Of a stretch of 64,000 bases of DNA, positions 34,854 to 48,400 are shown one piece after another. The number at the start of each line of letters is the position of its first letter. Position 1 is the first letter of the stretch. Source of the stretch: Anaeramoeba ignava (lineage: Eukaryota; Metamonada; Anaeramoebidae); contig JAPDFW010000068.1 in NCBI GenBank assembly GCA_028826165.1, positions 1-64,000 on the forward strand. Direction: 5' to 3'. A program made the translations under genes and the position numbers. The notes beneath the pieces were generated by a model. It was not told where the DNA came from and searched no databases. It saw nothing but the letters and a program-made list of their open reading frames with translations.

Positions 34854-35332
34854 TTATTTATCACTTCTCTCAAAAATCATTGTTATAACTGGACCTGTTT
34901 GTGTGTGTGCTTCATTATAAATTTTTAATTCAAATTTATATTCTTTCATCCATGAAATTAATCTTGAAGTAAAAGCGACCCAACCCAAGTATGATTTAAA
35001 ATTAAAATAAAATAAAATTTCAAAATTATCACACTAAAAGAGATTAAAAATTAAAATTAAAATTAAAATAAAATTTAAAATCAAAATTAAAATTAAAATT
35101 ACAATAACAGAATATCCATCAGTTCCTTTTTGAGTAATTTTTGCTTTATAATGTTCTACAAGATTTGATTTTAAATTCATAAGAAGTTCTTGCTAAAAAA
35201 AATTATTTTTGATTAATTTATTTTGCTTTTTTTTTTTTTTTTGCTTTTATTTTTTATTACATCAAGATCAGCATTCATTGTAAAAGACCAAAAACTATTC
35301 CAAAATTGTAAAGTTGCAACTGGAGAACCCAT
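34854..35332 (-). CDS. Small protein of unknown function (113 residues)
   Basis: Exons 35332-35261, 35192-35103 and 35033-34854 are all phase 0. The product begins MGSPVATLQFWNSFWSFTMN and ends TMIFERSDK-stop. I do not recognise the family. It has a Trp/Phe-rich N-terminus, a middle segment LLMNLKSNLVEHYKAKITQK, and LGWVAFTSRLISWMKEYKFE followed by an even mix of strands. No signal peptide is evident. The first part of exon 3 (about 15 codons, Phe/Asn-rich) lies in AT repeat sequence and could belong to the intron if a non-AG or unseen acceptor is used. It is divergent from the SAC3 gene, which supports a real transcription unit. Confidence 0.6.
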
Positions 35333-35532
35333 TTTATTATTATTATTTTTATTATTATTTTTATTATTTTAAAAAAAAATTTTAAGAATAAAAAATAAAA
35401 AATGAAAAAAAAAAAGGAGAAAAAAAAAATTATAAAAAAAAAAAGAAAAAAATTTTTTTCATTTTTTTTTCCTTTTTACTTTTTACTTTTCATTTTTATT
35501 CTTTATAAATTTGTTTATTTGTAATTTTGTTA
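35333..35532. promoter_or_regulatory. Bidirectional promoter region between the 113-residue gene and SAC3
   Basis: Contains AATGAAAAA (35400) facing the left gene, an A-run/T-run switch at 35444-35460, then CATTTTTTTTCCTTTTTAC and TTTTCATTTTTATTC facing the right gene. This is the same mirrored layout as at 18621-18702. Confidence 0.5.
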
Positions 35533-38500
35533 ATGAATACAAATAAAAAAAGTTTTTTTTCTTTCATTTCAAATAAAACAAACTCAACAAAACCAAAAAA
35601 TACACTTTTTAATACAAATTTCCAACAAAATAAAAATGAAGAAATAAAAACAAAATCAGTTTTTGCATCAATACAGAATAAAAATAAAAATGGAAATGAA
35701 AATCAAATTCAAATTCAAAATCTTTTTCAAAAAAACAAACCAAACAATTTAAATTTATTTCCAAAAAAAGAAGAAATCAAACAAAATGAAAATCAAAATG
35801 AAAATCAAAATAAAAATGGAAATAAAAATAAAAATCAAATTCAAAACCTTTTTCAAAAAAACAAACCAAATAATTTCAGTTTATTTCCAAAAAAAGAAGA
35901 TATCAAACAAAATGAGAATCAAAATCAAAATCAAAATCAAAACCGAAATCAAAATGAAAGCTTTTTTAAAACAAACAAAACAAATTTAAATTTATTTCCA
36001 AAAAAAGAAGAAACCCAAAAAAATGAAAATCAAAATGGAAGCTTTTTTAAAACAAGCAAAACAAATTTAAATTTATTCCCAAAAAAAGAAGAAATTCAAA
36101 AAAATGAAAATCAAAATGGAAGCTTTTTTAAAACAAACAAAACAAATTTAAATTTACTCCCAAAAAAAGAAGAAATCCAAAAAAATGAAAATCAAAATGA
36201 AAGCTTTTTTGAAAAAATTAAAAAAAAACAAAACCAAAATTCACTTCAAAAAATCAAAACAAATCAAGGAAATTCTATTGTTGGTACATGTACACAAATG
36301 TGTCCACAACAAGAAATACAAGATCGTCAAGAAACACATGATATTAATTATTTTGAAGTTGATCCTGAAACAATTAATTTAGACGTAAAATATTGGATGA
36401 TTAAACCAGAATTTGCAGTTAAAAAATACCCCAAAACAACAATGGAACATGATCCAAATAATATTAGAACACTGCAAACATTATTATCAACTTTTAACTA
36501 TTTATTAAATAATATTTTGGAAAGAAATGATGTTCCATTTTATCAAGTTCATAATTTTTTGAGAGATAGATTTAGAAGCATTATACAAGATTTAAATGTT
36601 CAAAATATTCGAAATTCAAGCACAATACTCATTCTTGAGACAGTAATACGTTTTCGTACGGATTTTTTTTCTTTTTCTTTTTCTTTTTGTTATCTTTTAT
36701 CTTTTTTTTTATGTTTTCAAGCCCTTTATTATTTGAAATATTCAATATCAACTCACAAAAAAAATGTGAATTCAAGTTTCTTCATCACAAAAAGTGGATT
36801 TTTGATGGAAACAATTTGATTTGGGGTTTTTTTCTTTATTTATTCTTATTCTTATTCTTATTCTTATTCTTATGAGAAATCAAAAAACTTTAAAATTAAT
36901 TAATTATCAATTATTCAAATCAAACAAAATCAAATCATTTAGATTTTTGAACTTATTAGAAGTTTAACAAATTTGAAGATTGGGTTATGTTAAAAAAATA
37001 TAATTTAATATAATTTAATATAATATAATTTAATATACTTTAATTTAATTTTATATAATATAATTTAATATAATTTAATTTAATTTAATTTAATTTAATA
37101 TAATTTTATTTAATTTAATTTAATTTAATATAATTTAATTTAATATAATTTAATATAATTTAATTTAATTTAATTTAATATAATTTAATTTAATTTAATA
37201 TAATATAATTTAATATAATTTAATTTAATTTAATTTTATTTAATTTTATTTAATTTAATATAATTTAATTTAATATAATTTAATATAATTTAATTTAATA
37301 TAATATAATTTAATTTAATATAATTTAATATAATTTAATTTAATATAATTTAATTTAATTTAATATAATATAATATAATATAATTTAATGCTTGATAAAC
37401 ATAACATTTATTATCAACTTAAATCAATATTTTTCTCACGAAACTACATTATTGCTTTACCATATTTAGATATTTTATCTGATTATGAACTATGTACTGA
37501 AACAATGGAAAATTTTGAAGCTTCTCAAAACAATGAATTATTGGATAAAAATCTTTCAACTTTACTCGAAATTTATGATGAAAATTGGAAAAAAAACTCA
37601 AATGAAAGAGAAGAATATAAAAACGAAGCTGAATTTAGATGCTATTATCTTTTATCCTCACTTAACTCACGCACACCAATTCTTCAAAAAACTCCAACAC
37701 AAATAATTACTTCAGATGATTTCCAATTTGCTCTTAAAGTTTTAACAGATTATTCAACAAATTCCTTTTATTCTTTTTTCAATAACTTAAAAAAAGCATC
37801 ATTTTTACAAGCTTGTTTAATTGATCGTCTTTCAAATTCAATGAGAATTAAAGGAATAGAGATATTCAAAAAATCAACTCCAAAAGAAAAAATATTTCCA
37901 AATGATGATTTGATGGATATTTTTGGGTTTCAAACAAAAGATGATTTACTTTTCTTTTTCCAATTTTTCAATGTGGAAACTTCTTCAGATTTTATAAATC
38001 TCAAATATATTCAAACAGATGCTTCTCTTTCAAGATTTCATTCAAGTTTGATTGATTCAAAAAAGGAAAATTATTCAAAATTGGATATTCTTCTTGGTAA
38101 ATCGAATGAATATTTTCCCATTCCACCAAAACAAAATATCAATTCTATATCTATTTCTGTTTTTCCAAAATATCAACCTAAAATTTTAAATCAAGAAACG
38201 AATTTAATCGAACAAAAAATTCAATTTCCAATTCAAAAAGAAAAAAAAAATTTATTTCCAAAACCAACTTCATTTCCAATTCAAGAAGAAAAGAAAACTT
38301 TATTTCCAAAACCAACTTCATTTCTAATTCAAGAAGAAAATGAGATTCAAGAAGAAAATGAAATTCAAATTCCAATTCAAGAAGAAAAAAAAACTTTATT
38401 TCCAAAACCAATTCCAATTCAAAAAGAAAAACAAACTTTATTTCCAAAACCAATTTCAATTCAAAAAGAAAATGATATTCAAATTCCATTTCAAGAAGAA

Positions 38501-39757
38501 AAAAAAACTCTAATTCAAAATGAAACTTTATTTCCAAAACCAACTTCATTTCCAATTCAAAAAGAAAATCAGATTCAAATTCCATTTCAAGAAGAAAAAC
38601 AAACTCTAATTCAAAATGAAACTTTATTTCCAAAACAAATTTCAATTCAAAAAGAAAATGAAATTAAAGAAATACAAATCAGTTTATTCAAAAATCAACC
38701 AAAAAATATTTCCAAAATTAAAAAAAGAACTCTTGAAGAATCCCCACTTGAGAATGAACATAAAAAACCAAAATCAATAAAATCAAAACCAAAATCAAAA
38801 CCAAAATCGAAATCGAAATCAAAATCAAAATCGAAATCAAATGAAAAACCAAAATCAAAATTAAAATCAAAATCAAAATCAACAAAATCGAAATCAAATG
38901 AAAAACCAAAATCAAAATCAACTCCAAAATCAAAAACAAAACCAAAATCAACTCCAAAATCGAAATCAAAATCGAAATCAAATGAAAAACCAAAATTAAA
39001 ATCAACTCCAAAATCAAATGAAAAACCAAAATCAAAATCAAAATCAAAATCAAAATCAAAATCGAAATTAAATGAAAAACCAAAATCGAAATCAACTCCA
39101 AAATCAAAATCAACAAAATCAAAACCAAAATCGAAATCAAAATCAAAATCAAAATCGAAATCAAATGAAAAACCAAAATCAAAATCAAAATCAAAATCAA
39201 AATCAAAATCAAAATCAAAATCAAAATCAAAATCAAAATCAAAATCAAAATCAAAATTAAAATTAGAACCAAATTCACATTTAAAATTAAAATCAAATAA
39301 AAAATCAAATAAAAAATTAAAAAAAGAAAAAGAAACAGAAAGCTCAGAATATGAACTTTATTTTGCTTATCCAGAAGAAGAAAAAATAAATGAAAATATA
39401 AATATCATTTCAGATGAGGAAATTGAAATTAATTCAGATCAAATTTCTGAAGAAATTAATTATAATTACAACTATAATGATTTAAATAAAGAAAATAATT
39501 TTAATTTTCCTCAAAATTATTCAAACTTAATTGAAGAAAACCAAGAAAATTCATTTGAACAAAATGAAGAAATGATTATTCAAGAAAATCCAAATATATC
39601 TTTTTTGGAAAGAAAAATGGAAGAAGAACAACAAGAATGGCAAGAAAATAATCAAAAAGAAATTGAAGATTTAGAATCTATTTTTCGTTCATTTAATTTA
39701 AATCCTTTAATTGTTTCAAGTTCAGATAAACTTAAAAATTTAATTTCCAAAAAATGA
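35533..39757 (+). CDS. SAC3/GANP-domain protein (mRNA export / TREX-2 type)
   Basis: Exons 35533-36655 and 37470-39757 join as VIRF|HILSDYELC, restoring the conserved RFHI of this family, and give about 1136 residues. Residues 1-245 are Asn/Lys-rich with six or so repeats of FFKTNKTNLNLFPKKEE type, possibly nuclear-pore-interacting. The SAC3 domain runs from the zinc-like signature GTCTQMCP (about residue 251) through NFLRDRFRSIIQDL, ENFEASQNNELLDKNLSTLL and NEAEFRCYYLL to about residue 600. The tail contains FPKPTSFPIQEE repeats, then a long Lys-Ser region from AAATCA hexamers and an acidic end. Sac3 is the TREX-2 scaffold linking transcription to mRNA export. The ATG at 35533 is used; the upstream TTG is not a likely start. 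Confidence 0.88.
36656..37469 (+). repeat. Intron with TAATATAATTTAAT satellite (SAC3 gene)
   Basis: The 814-base intron starts GTACGG and ends CATATTTAG. Its middle, 36997-37387, is an array of TAATATAATT / TAATTTAATT pentamer-type units without G or C apart from rare bases. Open frames inside it and the apparent ATG at 37388 are not used, because the splice to 37470 alone restores the SAC3 domain. Confidence 0.8.
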
Positions 39758-39861
39758 AAAATGAAAAATGAAAAACGAAACAATTCAATTTAAAAAATTT
39801 TCATTTTAAAAAATTTAAATAAAACAATAAAGAATTATTTTTTTTTATTATTTATTATTTA

Positions 39862-42199
39862 TTATTTATAAGATCTTATAAATTTTAAACTGGAACAATA
39901 TGTTGTTAAATAATAACCAATTTCTGAACTCAATTCACGAGGATCGGAAAGATCAAGAAGAAAATTTTGAATTGTTTGAAGATTTGATAGTTTTGTTTGA
40001 ACAAGAGTATAAAGAAAAATAGGAAGAAATCCATCAGCAGTAATTGAGAAATCATCTTTAGAAATATTTTCTTCTAAATTAAGTTGTGAAAGAGTTTCAA
40101 GTTGTCTTTTTGATGTGAAATAGATTCTATCTGCTGTATTGATTAAAATATCAAGAAATTCAAAAGGAAATTTGCAAATTCGAAATTGGGACAAAATTTC
40201 AATTGGTGATTCCCAATTAATTTTGAGGAATTTATTTGCAACTCCAAAAAATTGAGGAGGTTTTTTATAAAGTTTTTTCATTTTTTCATCCAAAATATAA
40301 TCTTCTTTAATACTTTCCAAATGAAATGAAGTGATTAAAGGATTGTGAATTGGAGTTATTACAACTCTTTCTAAACATCTTTCAACTAAATAATTCAAAA
40401 CTTCTTGGCAATCAATATGATCAATTTTTTCTGTGAATTGAAAATATTTAATTAAAAATGGATGTTTCTTGATAATTTTTGTTCGGAGTTTATCAATAAA
40501 CATTCTTATTGGATGTGTTTTTGTTGCGAAATTTCTTATTGGTTTTTTTTGTAAGAAACTGATATAATTTTCTAAAAATTGAAGAGTAGTTTTTTGGAAT
40601 TTTGTAATAAATTCTGTTTTTTCTGCAAAAATTATTCTGATACATTTTATATCTAGATATATTAATTTTTTTGGGTAATCTTTTAGTTCTGAAAGTTTTA
40701 ATGTACAAGTTAAATATGTACCAATTTGGAAATTTTTATTTATTTTTGGTTGATTTTCAAGAAGAAGATCAAGTTTTTGATTTGGTTGATCTTTTTTTTC
40801 ATTTTTTGATTGATTTGTTGATTGATTTTTGGTTGATTTTTTTTTCATTTTTATTTGATTTGTTGATTGATTTTTGATTGATTTTTGATTGATTTTTGAT
40901 TGATTTTTGATTGATTTTTATTTGATTTTTATTTCATTTGTTGATTGATTTTTGTTGATTTGTTGATTGATTTTTGATTGATTTTTATTTCATTTGTTGA
41001 TTGATTTTTGATTCATTTTTGATTCATTTTTGATTGATTTTTGATTGATTTGTTGATTGATTTATTGATTGATTTTTTGATTCATTTTTTATTTGATTTG
41101 TTGATTGATTTTTTGATTGATTTTTTAATTGATTTTTTGATTGATTTTTTGATTGATTTTTTGATTGATTTTTTATTTCTTTAAAATCTTTTTGTTTGTT
41201 AATTGACAAAAATTTAATATCTTCATTTAAACTATTTTGAATTTCTTTTAATTCCTTGTCTTCACTATTTGAATCACTTTGAATATTTTCATTTAAATTA
41301 TTTTGATTATTTTCATTTAAATTCTTCCTTATTTCTTTAAAATCTTGTTTGTTAGTTGACAAAAATTTAATATCTTCATTTAAACTATTTTGAATTTCTT
41401 TTAGTTCCTTGTCTTCACTATTTGAATCACTTTGAATATTTTGATTTGAATTGTTTTGAATATTTTGATTTAAATTATTTTGAATATTTTGATTTGAATT
41501 ATTTTGAATATTTTGATTTAAATTGTTTTGAATATTTTGATTTAAATTGTTTTGAATATTTTGATTTAAATTGTTTTGATCATTTTCTCTTCGAGTGAAA
41601 ATTGGAGAATATTCTTTTCTAGTTCTAAGAATAATTAAATCATTAAGATTCTTAACTATATGTTTACTCCATTTATCAAACAAGTAAAATTTAACTAAAC
41701 ATCTTGAAGTTATTTCTTGGGCAATTTCAACTGCAAATTCTGTATAAAAAATTTCAGTTGTTTGGTCTATAAAGGAAATTGATAAAGTTTGAAGATCTTG
41801 GATAGAAATTTTAATTATAGTCTGATAAGCCCAATTTTTAATAACATCTTTTTGTGAACCTTTAATTTTTAAAAGAAAAATTCCTTGTTTCCATAAAAAT
41901 AAAACAAAATATTTCTTTCCAAACCTTTTGATTTAATTTTTGATTTGTTTTAATTTTTGTTTTGATTTAATTTAATTGTTTTGATTTGTGTTTTAATTTT
42001 AAAAGGAAAAAAATTTTTTTTTAATTAAAATTTTAATTTAGTTTTTTTTTTTAATTTTTTACATTGCTTTTTGTGTAACATGAACTGCAACATCAGGAAC
42101 AGATCCAAGAAAACCTGTTATAAGTTCTTCTGTTTGTTTTTTTTCTATAAAATCTTTATATTTTCCAATAATTCTTTTTTCATAAAAAGGAAATTCCAT
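39862..42199 (-). CDS. Second VPS9-domain protein, linker carries a frame change
   Basis: Exon 1 42199-42063, exon 2 from 41924; the frame is open to 41024 and again, in another frame, from about 40850 to 39862. The N-terminal part (MEFPFYEKRIIGKY, then AMFGKKYFVLFLWKQG, DLQTLSISFIDQTTEIFY) alternates strands and ends in a helix, which could be a PH-like fold (inference). A linker of QNIQNNLN and KNQS repeats follows. The C-terminal part has a helical bundle and a VPS9 core: ADGFLPIFLYTLVQTKLSNL, DLSDPRELSSEIGYYLTTYC, with the family Asp, Pro and Tyr. It should act on Rab5-type GTPases. I see no GT-AG intron across 41024-40850, so the frame change lies in the CAATCAAAAAT repeats: an assembly error, or two genes. 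Convergent with SAC3 (104 bases). Confidence 0.75.
40855..41175. repeat. Asn/Gln/Ser/Lys-coding 8-12 base repeats in the VPS9 linker
   Basis: Plus-strand TTGATTGATTTTTGATTGATTTT units. On the gene strand it encodes KNQSTNQSK-type repeats on both sides of the frame change. Indel-prone repeat lengths not divisible by three explain the broken frame. Confidence 0.7.
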
Positions 42200-42408
42200 T
42201 TTAAAAAATGAAAAAAATGAAAAAAATGAAAATTAAAAAATGAAAAAAATGAAAATTAAAAAATTAAAAAAATAAAAATAAAATTTTGTTGAGTTTTTGT
42301 TCAAATCCTTTTTATTTTCTGTTTAAAAAAAATTTTCCTTAAAAGAAAAAAAAAAATTATTTCAAAAAAAAAGTTCTCAAAAAAAAAAGTTTTTTTTTTG
42401 TTTAAAAA

Positions 42409-45400
42409 TTAATTATTTTTTGGACGAAAATTAGAACGAAGAGAAAAAGGATAAAAAGGAGAAGAAGAAAAACTGACAAGAATAGGAGAAATAGAGATAG
42501 GATAACCAGTTGGCCAATCACAACTTTGACAGATCAAATTTCTAGCAATTGCTTCACAACGTTGAATTGAACCACGTTCAGCATTTTCATTTTTAAAATA
42601 AACAAGTTCTTGAATTTGACTTGACCAAAGACCTCTAACGGATTCCTGGTTGACTTTAACGGCCAAGAATTTGAGGTATTTCAATTCAAGTTCCATCATG
42701 AAATATTCATAAGTATCATCACGACTTCTTTTTTGCCTTCTAATTGAGATCAAGTTGGGTTGCTCTTCAACAATTCCTTGTCTCCAACGCGGATCGGATT
42801 CTGCACAAGCAAGAACCGTTTGATTGTATTCCTCAAGATCGTTGTAGAGCTCTTCGGGATCGTTATACTGGGTCGGCATGATAAAATAGTTTTTTTGCAG
42901 CTTAAGTGTCATTGTTGCTGCTTTTTTAATCACATTTTCTAATAAACTCATGTCATAAAATACCCATTCATCCTTTTGATTTGAGACTCTGAAATCGCCT
43001 CGAAAAAGTGCGTAATATTTCTCAAGGAAATTATCTTCCAAAACAACGAAATCATTATCTTGATGCAAATTTGCTGTTGCAAATAATCTTCTTGCTAAAA
43101 TACTGACTACAAAACAGAATCCTAAAATATAAGATGGTTTTTCTTCTGTTGATTCTTCTAGTGAAATGTATTTCATTTCCTCAATATCATCTACACTTGG
43201 ATTTTGTTCTAAACAGTGGCGAATCCAAGGCGAATAAAATTTTTCAAATGATGCGATTGAGATTCCATCTCTGGATTTATCATAATCTTCATCTGTTTGT
43301 GATGAAAATGTAATTATGTCTGAATCAATATAATCTTTTTTGACCATATTTTTTAATGTTCTTGTAAACTCTTCATCTCGAATTGCTATATAAAATCCTG
43401 GTGTTTTAATCAGATAATAAATTGCAGCTGAAACATAATAACTTTATATTTATTTTGAAAAAAATGAATAAATATAAAATAAAATTAAAATAAAATTTTT
43501 GGAAAATAATCTTATTTACGTGATCATTTTTTTTCTGAAATCGAAAGAAGAAAATGCGTTTGTAGTTGCAGTTTGAATAACATTATAAGTTCTTGCAACG
43601 AAAGCTAAATTTTGAATTAATTTTAAATTAAATATTTGAATTAATTTTTAAATTAAATATTTGAATTAATTTTAAATTAAATTTTAAATTAAAAATTTTA
43701 AATTAATTTTGAATTCAATTTAAATTAAATATTTGAATTAAATTTGAATTAATATTTAAATTAAATATTTAAATTAATTTTGAATTAATTTTGAATTAAT
43801 TTTGAATTAAATATTTGAATTAAATATTTGAATTAATTTTGAATTAAATATTTGAATTAAATATTTGAATTAAATTTTGAATTAAATTTGAATTAAATTT
43901 AAATTAATTTTAAATTAAATATTTGAATTAATTTTGAATTAAAAATTTGAATTAATTTTTCACCTCGTGATAACGATTCCCAAGTAAATAATCTTAATTG
44001 TAATATCTCCTTATTTGTAACAACAGGAAGACAAGGAAGAATTGCATTTCTTAAATTATCATCAACAGGTTCCTTAATTTTTTCAAGTTCTCTTTCTTGG
44101 CAGAAAGTGCCTCTAAATTCAAGACCTCTAAGTTGGAAAGAACAGAAACCATTTCCCAACTCAATAACATGAAGAAAAGAAGTAAGTTTATCATTGATAA
44201 GAAAAAAGAAGTCTCCCTGTTTAACAGAACCAAGCCTTCCTGCAGCAATATCATCATAAAGAGAATGAGTTAGTGAGACATAAAGATGTTCATAAAAAAT
44301 CGCATTGAGATTATCAATATTTGAACTTGAGCTGAAATTTGTTGAGTCGATCCCAAGCGCTGATGATAATTTCACACGAGAATCATCAATACGATGAGTT
44401 CGATATGATCTTTCCCAATACTTCACAGAACGAGCATATGTTAAAAGAAATAAACTACTTCCAAACAAGGGTGATATTGGAGTTGAAAATACTGTTGAAA
44501 GAATGATGAATGATATTTCAAGTGCTGAATGAGCAAGTCCAAAGGCTTGGAGATAAATATGAACTAAAGACGCGATTGCTTGATTCAACGGGATAAGATA
44601 TCGCCAATAGAACTTGAATTTCAACACAAACTCCTCGATTTTATCAACAAGATATTGTGATGCATATAAATTGACTACTAAACTTTCTACATGTTTTCCT
44701 TTCAAATCATAATCAAATAAAAGCCAACAAAAAACAATGTATTTGAAGTGTTCTGTTGAATTATGAAAGCTTGTTCTGATAAATTTGAACGTCAATACTC
44801 CAGTTAGTATTGATGCAAATACTCTTCCTCCTCTTGAATTAATATCATAAATTGAGTCCGTTAATGCAAACAAAATTATAAATGGGAAAATGATGTATTT
44901 TTCTAAGAAAATGTAAATTTTGTAAATAATTTCAAAGTATGTGTATTTTGCTGGTCCTGTTAAAAGTGATCTTTTTAGCTCAGGTGAGCGTAGAATAGGA
45001 TTTCGGAATAATGAAAAGGGATATGCTTTTCTCATTTGTGGAATTAATATGTGAACAATGAACCCGCAAACAATTGCAATGATCCAAAGAAAATCGGGTC
45101 TTTTTGTTTTTGAAAACATTTTTGTTTGATGTAATCCTGTATATACTAATCCAATTATAAGAGCAATTAAGACATCAAATAGGAATTTTCTCTTTTTTTT
45201 TTTTAATAAAATTATAAATAAATAAAATTATTAAATAAAATTATTAAATAAAATTATTAAATAAAATAAATAAATTATTAAATAAAATTATTATTGAATA
45301 TCATTTTGCAAAATGTACTAATGGAGAAAAATAAAATTTCTCTTCAGGTTCTTGTTTTTCATAAAGTAAAAGTTTCGGTTTGAAAATGGCATGAAAAAAT

Positions 45401-48400
45401 CTTGGATTATTTGGTAATCTACTTGCAAGATAAGCAAATCCAATAATAAATCCACAAAAAAAAGAAAAAGAATAATTGTTCCAAAATTCACCAGATTTTC
45501 CCAAAGCATTATATCCAATTCCAAAAAGAACGAATCCAAAAATAATATCCAATAATAATTGATAAACAATTCCCAAATAATGTGTAATTGCTAAAATGAA
45601 TTTTTGTATTTTTGAATTTTTAAATTTTTGAATTTTTGAATTTTTAAATTTTTAAATTTTTGAATTTTTAAATTTATGAATTTTTAAATTTTTAAATTTT
45701 TAAATTTTTAAATTTTTAGAATTTTTAAATTTTTAAATTCTTCTTAATACCTGTTCCTCCCATTATTTGAATATGAAATTGTTCACAAAGATAAATAATT
45801 AATGTTGTTGGTTGTGAAAATATTCCAAATAGAAAGAATAAAGGAAGTGCCATTAAAAAAGCCTTAAAAACATTGAATAAAAATGAGAATATTGGATAAA
45901 AATTGATTTGAACTTGAAAAATTTGATATTTTTCAGTTGTAACTGAATCACAAACTAAATAAAAATTTAAATAAGTTAAAATTAAATAGAAAAAATTTAA
46001 ATAAAAAATAAAAATAATTTACTCGCTTTTGTAATTAAAACAAGTGCTGAAAAAAATGCAATATAAAATGCTCGAGAATAAATAACTCTTCTATTATCTG
46101 GTTCTGGTGAATGACAATCAGGTTGAACACTTTTTAATAAACAATAATGACCTGTTGCAACAGAAATAAAAAGGAAGAATTTTTCAAGATCATAAAATTC
46201 ATAACTTGCAATCATAACTTTTTTATAAAAAAACAAGAATAAAATTTTAATTGAATTTTCTTTTTTTTTAAAAAAAAATACCTAAAACTGCTGCTATAGT
46301 TGCTAAAATTATTGAAATCCAAAATGATTTTTTCTTTAAATCTCTATCAAAACACATTTCTAATACTCTTCTATCTAATTTCCATATATGTTTTTTTCCA
46401 CAAAAAGTTAACCAAACTCGAGACTTTTTTTTGTGAATTTTTCAATCAAAAAAAATTTATCAATTTAAATATTTTTTTTTTTGAGAGAAATAAAATGATA
46501 AAAATGATAATTTACAATATCTTCTTCTTTTGGTTGTTGTGGTGGTTCTTCGTTATTTGGTAAATCAAATCTTTGTTCCACAAATTGATCATGAAAATCA
46601 CCAAAAGGATCTCTTTGACTATTTATAAATCATAAAAACAATAAAATTTTTCTTTTCGAAATTATGAATAATAATTATTTTTACCGATGTTCTCTTTGAT
46701 AAATAATTCTATTAATTTCTTCGACTGACATATCATCAGTAATAAAATCACGATAATCAAAAGTTGGATTAGAAGGATTTTTCTATTATATTTATTATTT
46801 TAAAATTAAATATTTATTAAATTAAATTAAATATTTTAAATTGAATATTTATAATTAAATATTTTTTGAATTAAATATTTTTAAATTAAATATTTTTGGA
46901 ATTAAATATTTATAATTAAATATTTATTATTAAATATTTATAATTAAATATTTATAATTAAATATTTATTAAATTGAATATTTTTAATTTGAATTTTTAA
47001 ATTAAATATTTATTAAATTAAATATTTTTGAATTAAATATTTATTAAATTAAATATTTATAATTATAAATATTTTTAAATTAAATATTTATTGAAAATTA
47101 AAATATTTATTTTAATTAAATATTTAATTAAATTGAATATTTATAAATTAAATATTTTTAAATTAAATATTTATTAAATTAAATATTTTAATTTGAATTT
47201 TTGAATTAAATATTTTAATTTGAATATTTTGAATTAAATATTTATTAAATTAAATATTTATTAAATTAAATATTTAAATTTTGAATATTTTTAAATTAAA
47301 TATTTTTAAATTAAATATTTAGAATTAAATATTTATTAAATTAAATATTTTTAAATTGAATGTTTTAAATTAAATATTTTGGAATTAAATATTTTTGAAT
47401 TAAATATTTTTTTTACATTATCATCTCCTTCATTTTTAATTGGAATATCTGGTTTTTTTTCATCAGGTTCTTTTTCATCAGGTTCTGTTTCACTAGTTTC
47501 AGTAAAAATAGTATAATGTTGTTCAACTCCAAACTCATCAAAATAAGAATGAACAACTTCTTTTTTGACTCTTCTTTTTTTTTTAGGTTTTGGTTCATCT
47601 TTATCTTTATCTTGATCTTTTTCATCTTTATCTTTTTCATCTTTTTCATCTTTTTCATCCTTTTCATCCTTATCTTTTTCGTTATCAGAATCATCGAAAT
47701 CAAGATCGATTTCATTATCCTTTTCCTTTTCATCTTTTTCGTTATCTTTGTCTTTGTTTTTGTCTTTATCTTCTTTATTATCTGTTTTTTTTTCTTGATC
47801 ATTATCTGTTTCAAGTTCAATTTCATTTTCATCTTTTTTTGATTTTTTTTCTTTTTCTTTTTCTTGATCTTCCTCACCTTTTTTTTTTTCATCTTCCATT
47901 CTTTCTTTATGATCGATTTGCGTATGGAATTTATAGTTAATTAACTTTAAAATCGTAAAGATAGTGAAAATAACAACTCCATAAATTACTGTACTTGCTA
48001 TTTTGTTATCAATCTAAACCAAATTTTAATTATAATTTTGAATTTAATTTTAATTTTAATTTTAATTTTAATTTTAATTTTAAATTTTTAATTTTAATTT
48101 TAATTTTAATTTTAATTTTAATTTTAATTTTAATTTTAATTTTAATTTTAATTTTAATTTTAATTTTGAATTTTAATTTTAATTTTAATTTTAATTTTAA
48201 ATTTTAATTTTAATTTTAATTTTAATTTTAATTTTAATTTTTATTTTAATTTGAATTTGAATTTGAATTTTAAATTTTAATTTTAATTTTAATTTTAATT
48301 TTAATTTTAATTTTAATTTTAATTTTAATTTTAATTTTAATTTTAATTTTAATTTTAATTTGAATTTTAATTTTAATTTTAATTTTAATTTTAAATTTAA

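Noticed and set aside
36687-37390. Possible extra exons and an ATG at 37388 in the SAC3 gene
   Set aside because: Joining 36655 directly to 37470 restores the conserved RFHI and the frame; no AG precedes 37388 in the repeat.
38178-39308. Two minus-strand open frames of Leu/Ile and Phe/Glu repeats
   Set aside because: They are the antisense of the SAC3 gene C-terminal Lys-Ser and PKPTSFPIQ repeats.
47516-47940. Plus-strand open frames rich in Phe/Ile or His/Leu/Tyr (108 and 116 codons)
   Set aside because: They are the antisense of the Lys/Glu/Asp tract in pecanex exon 2.
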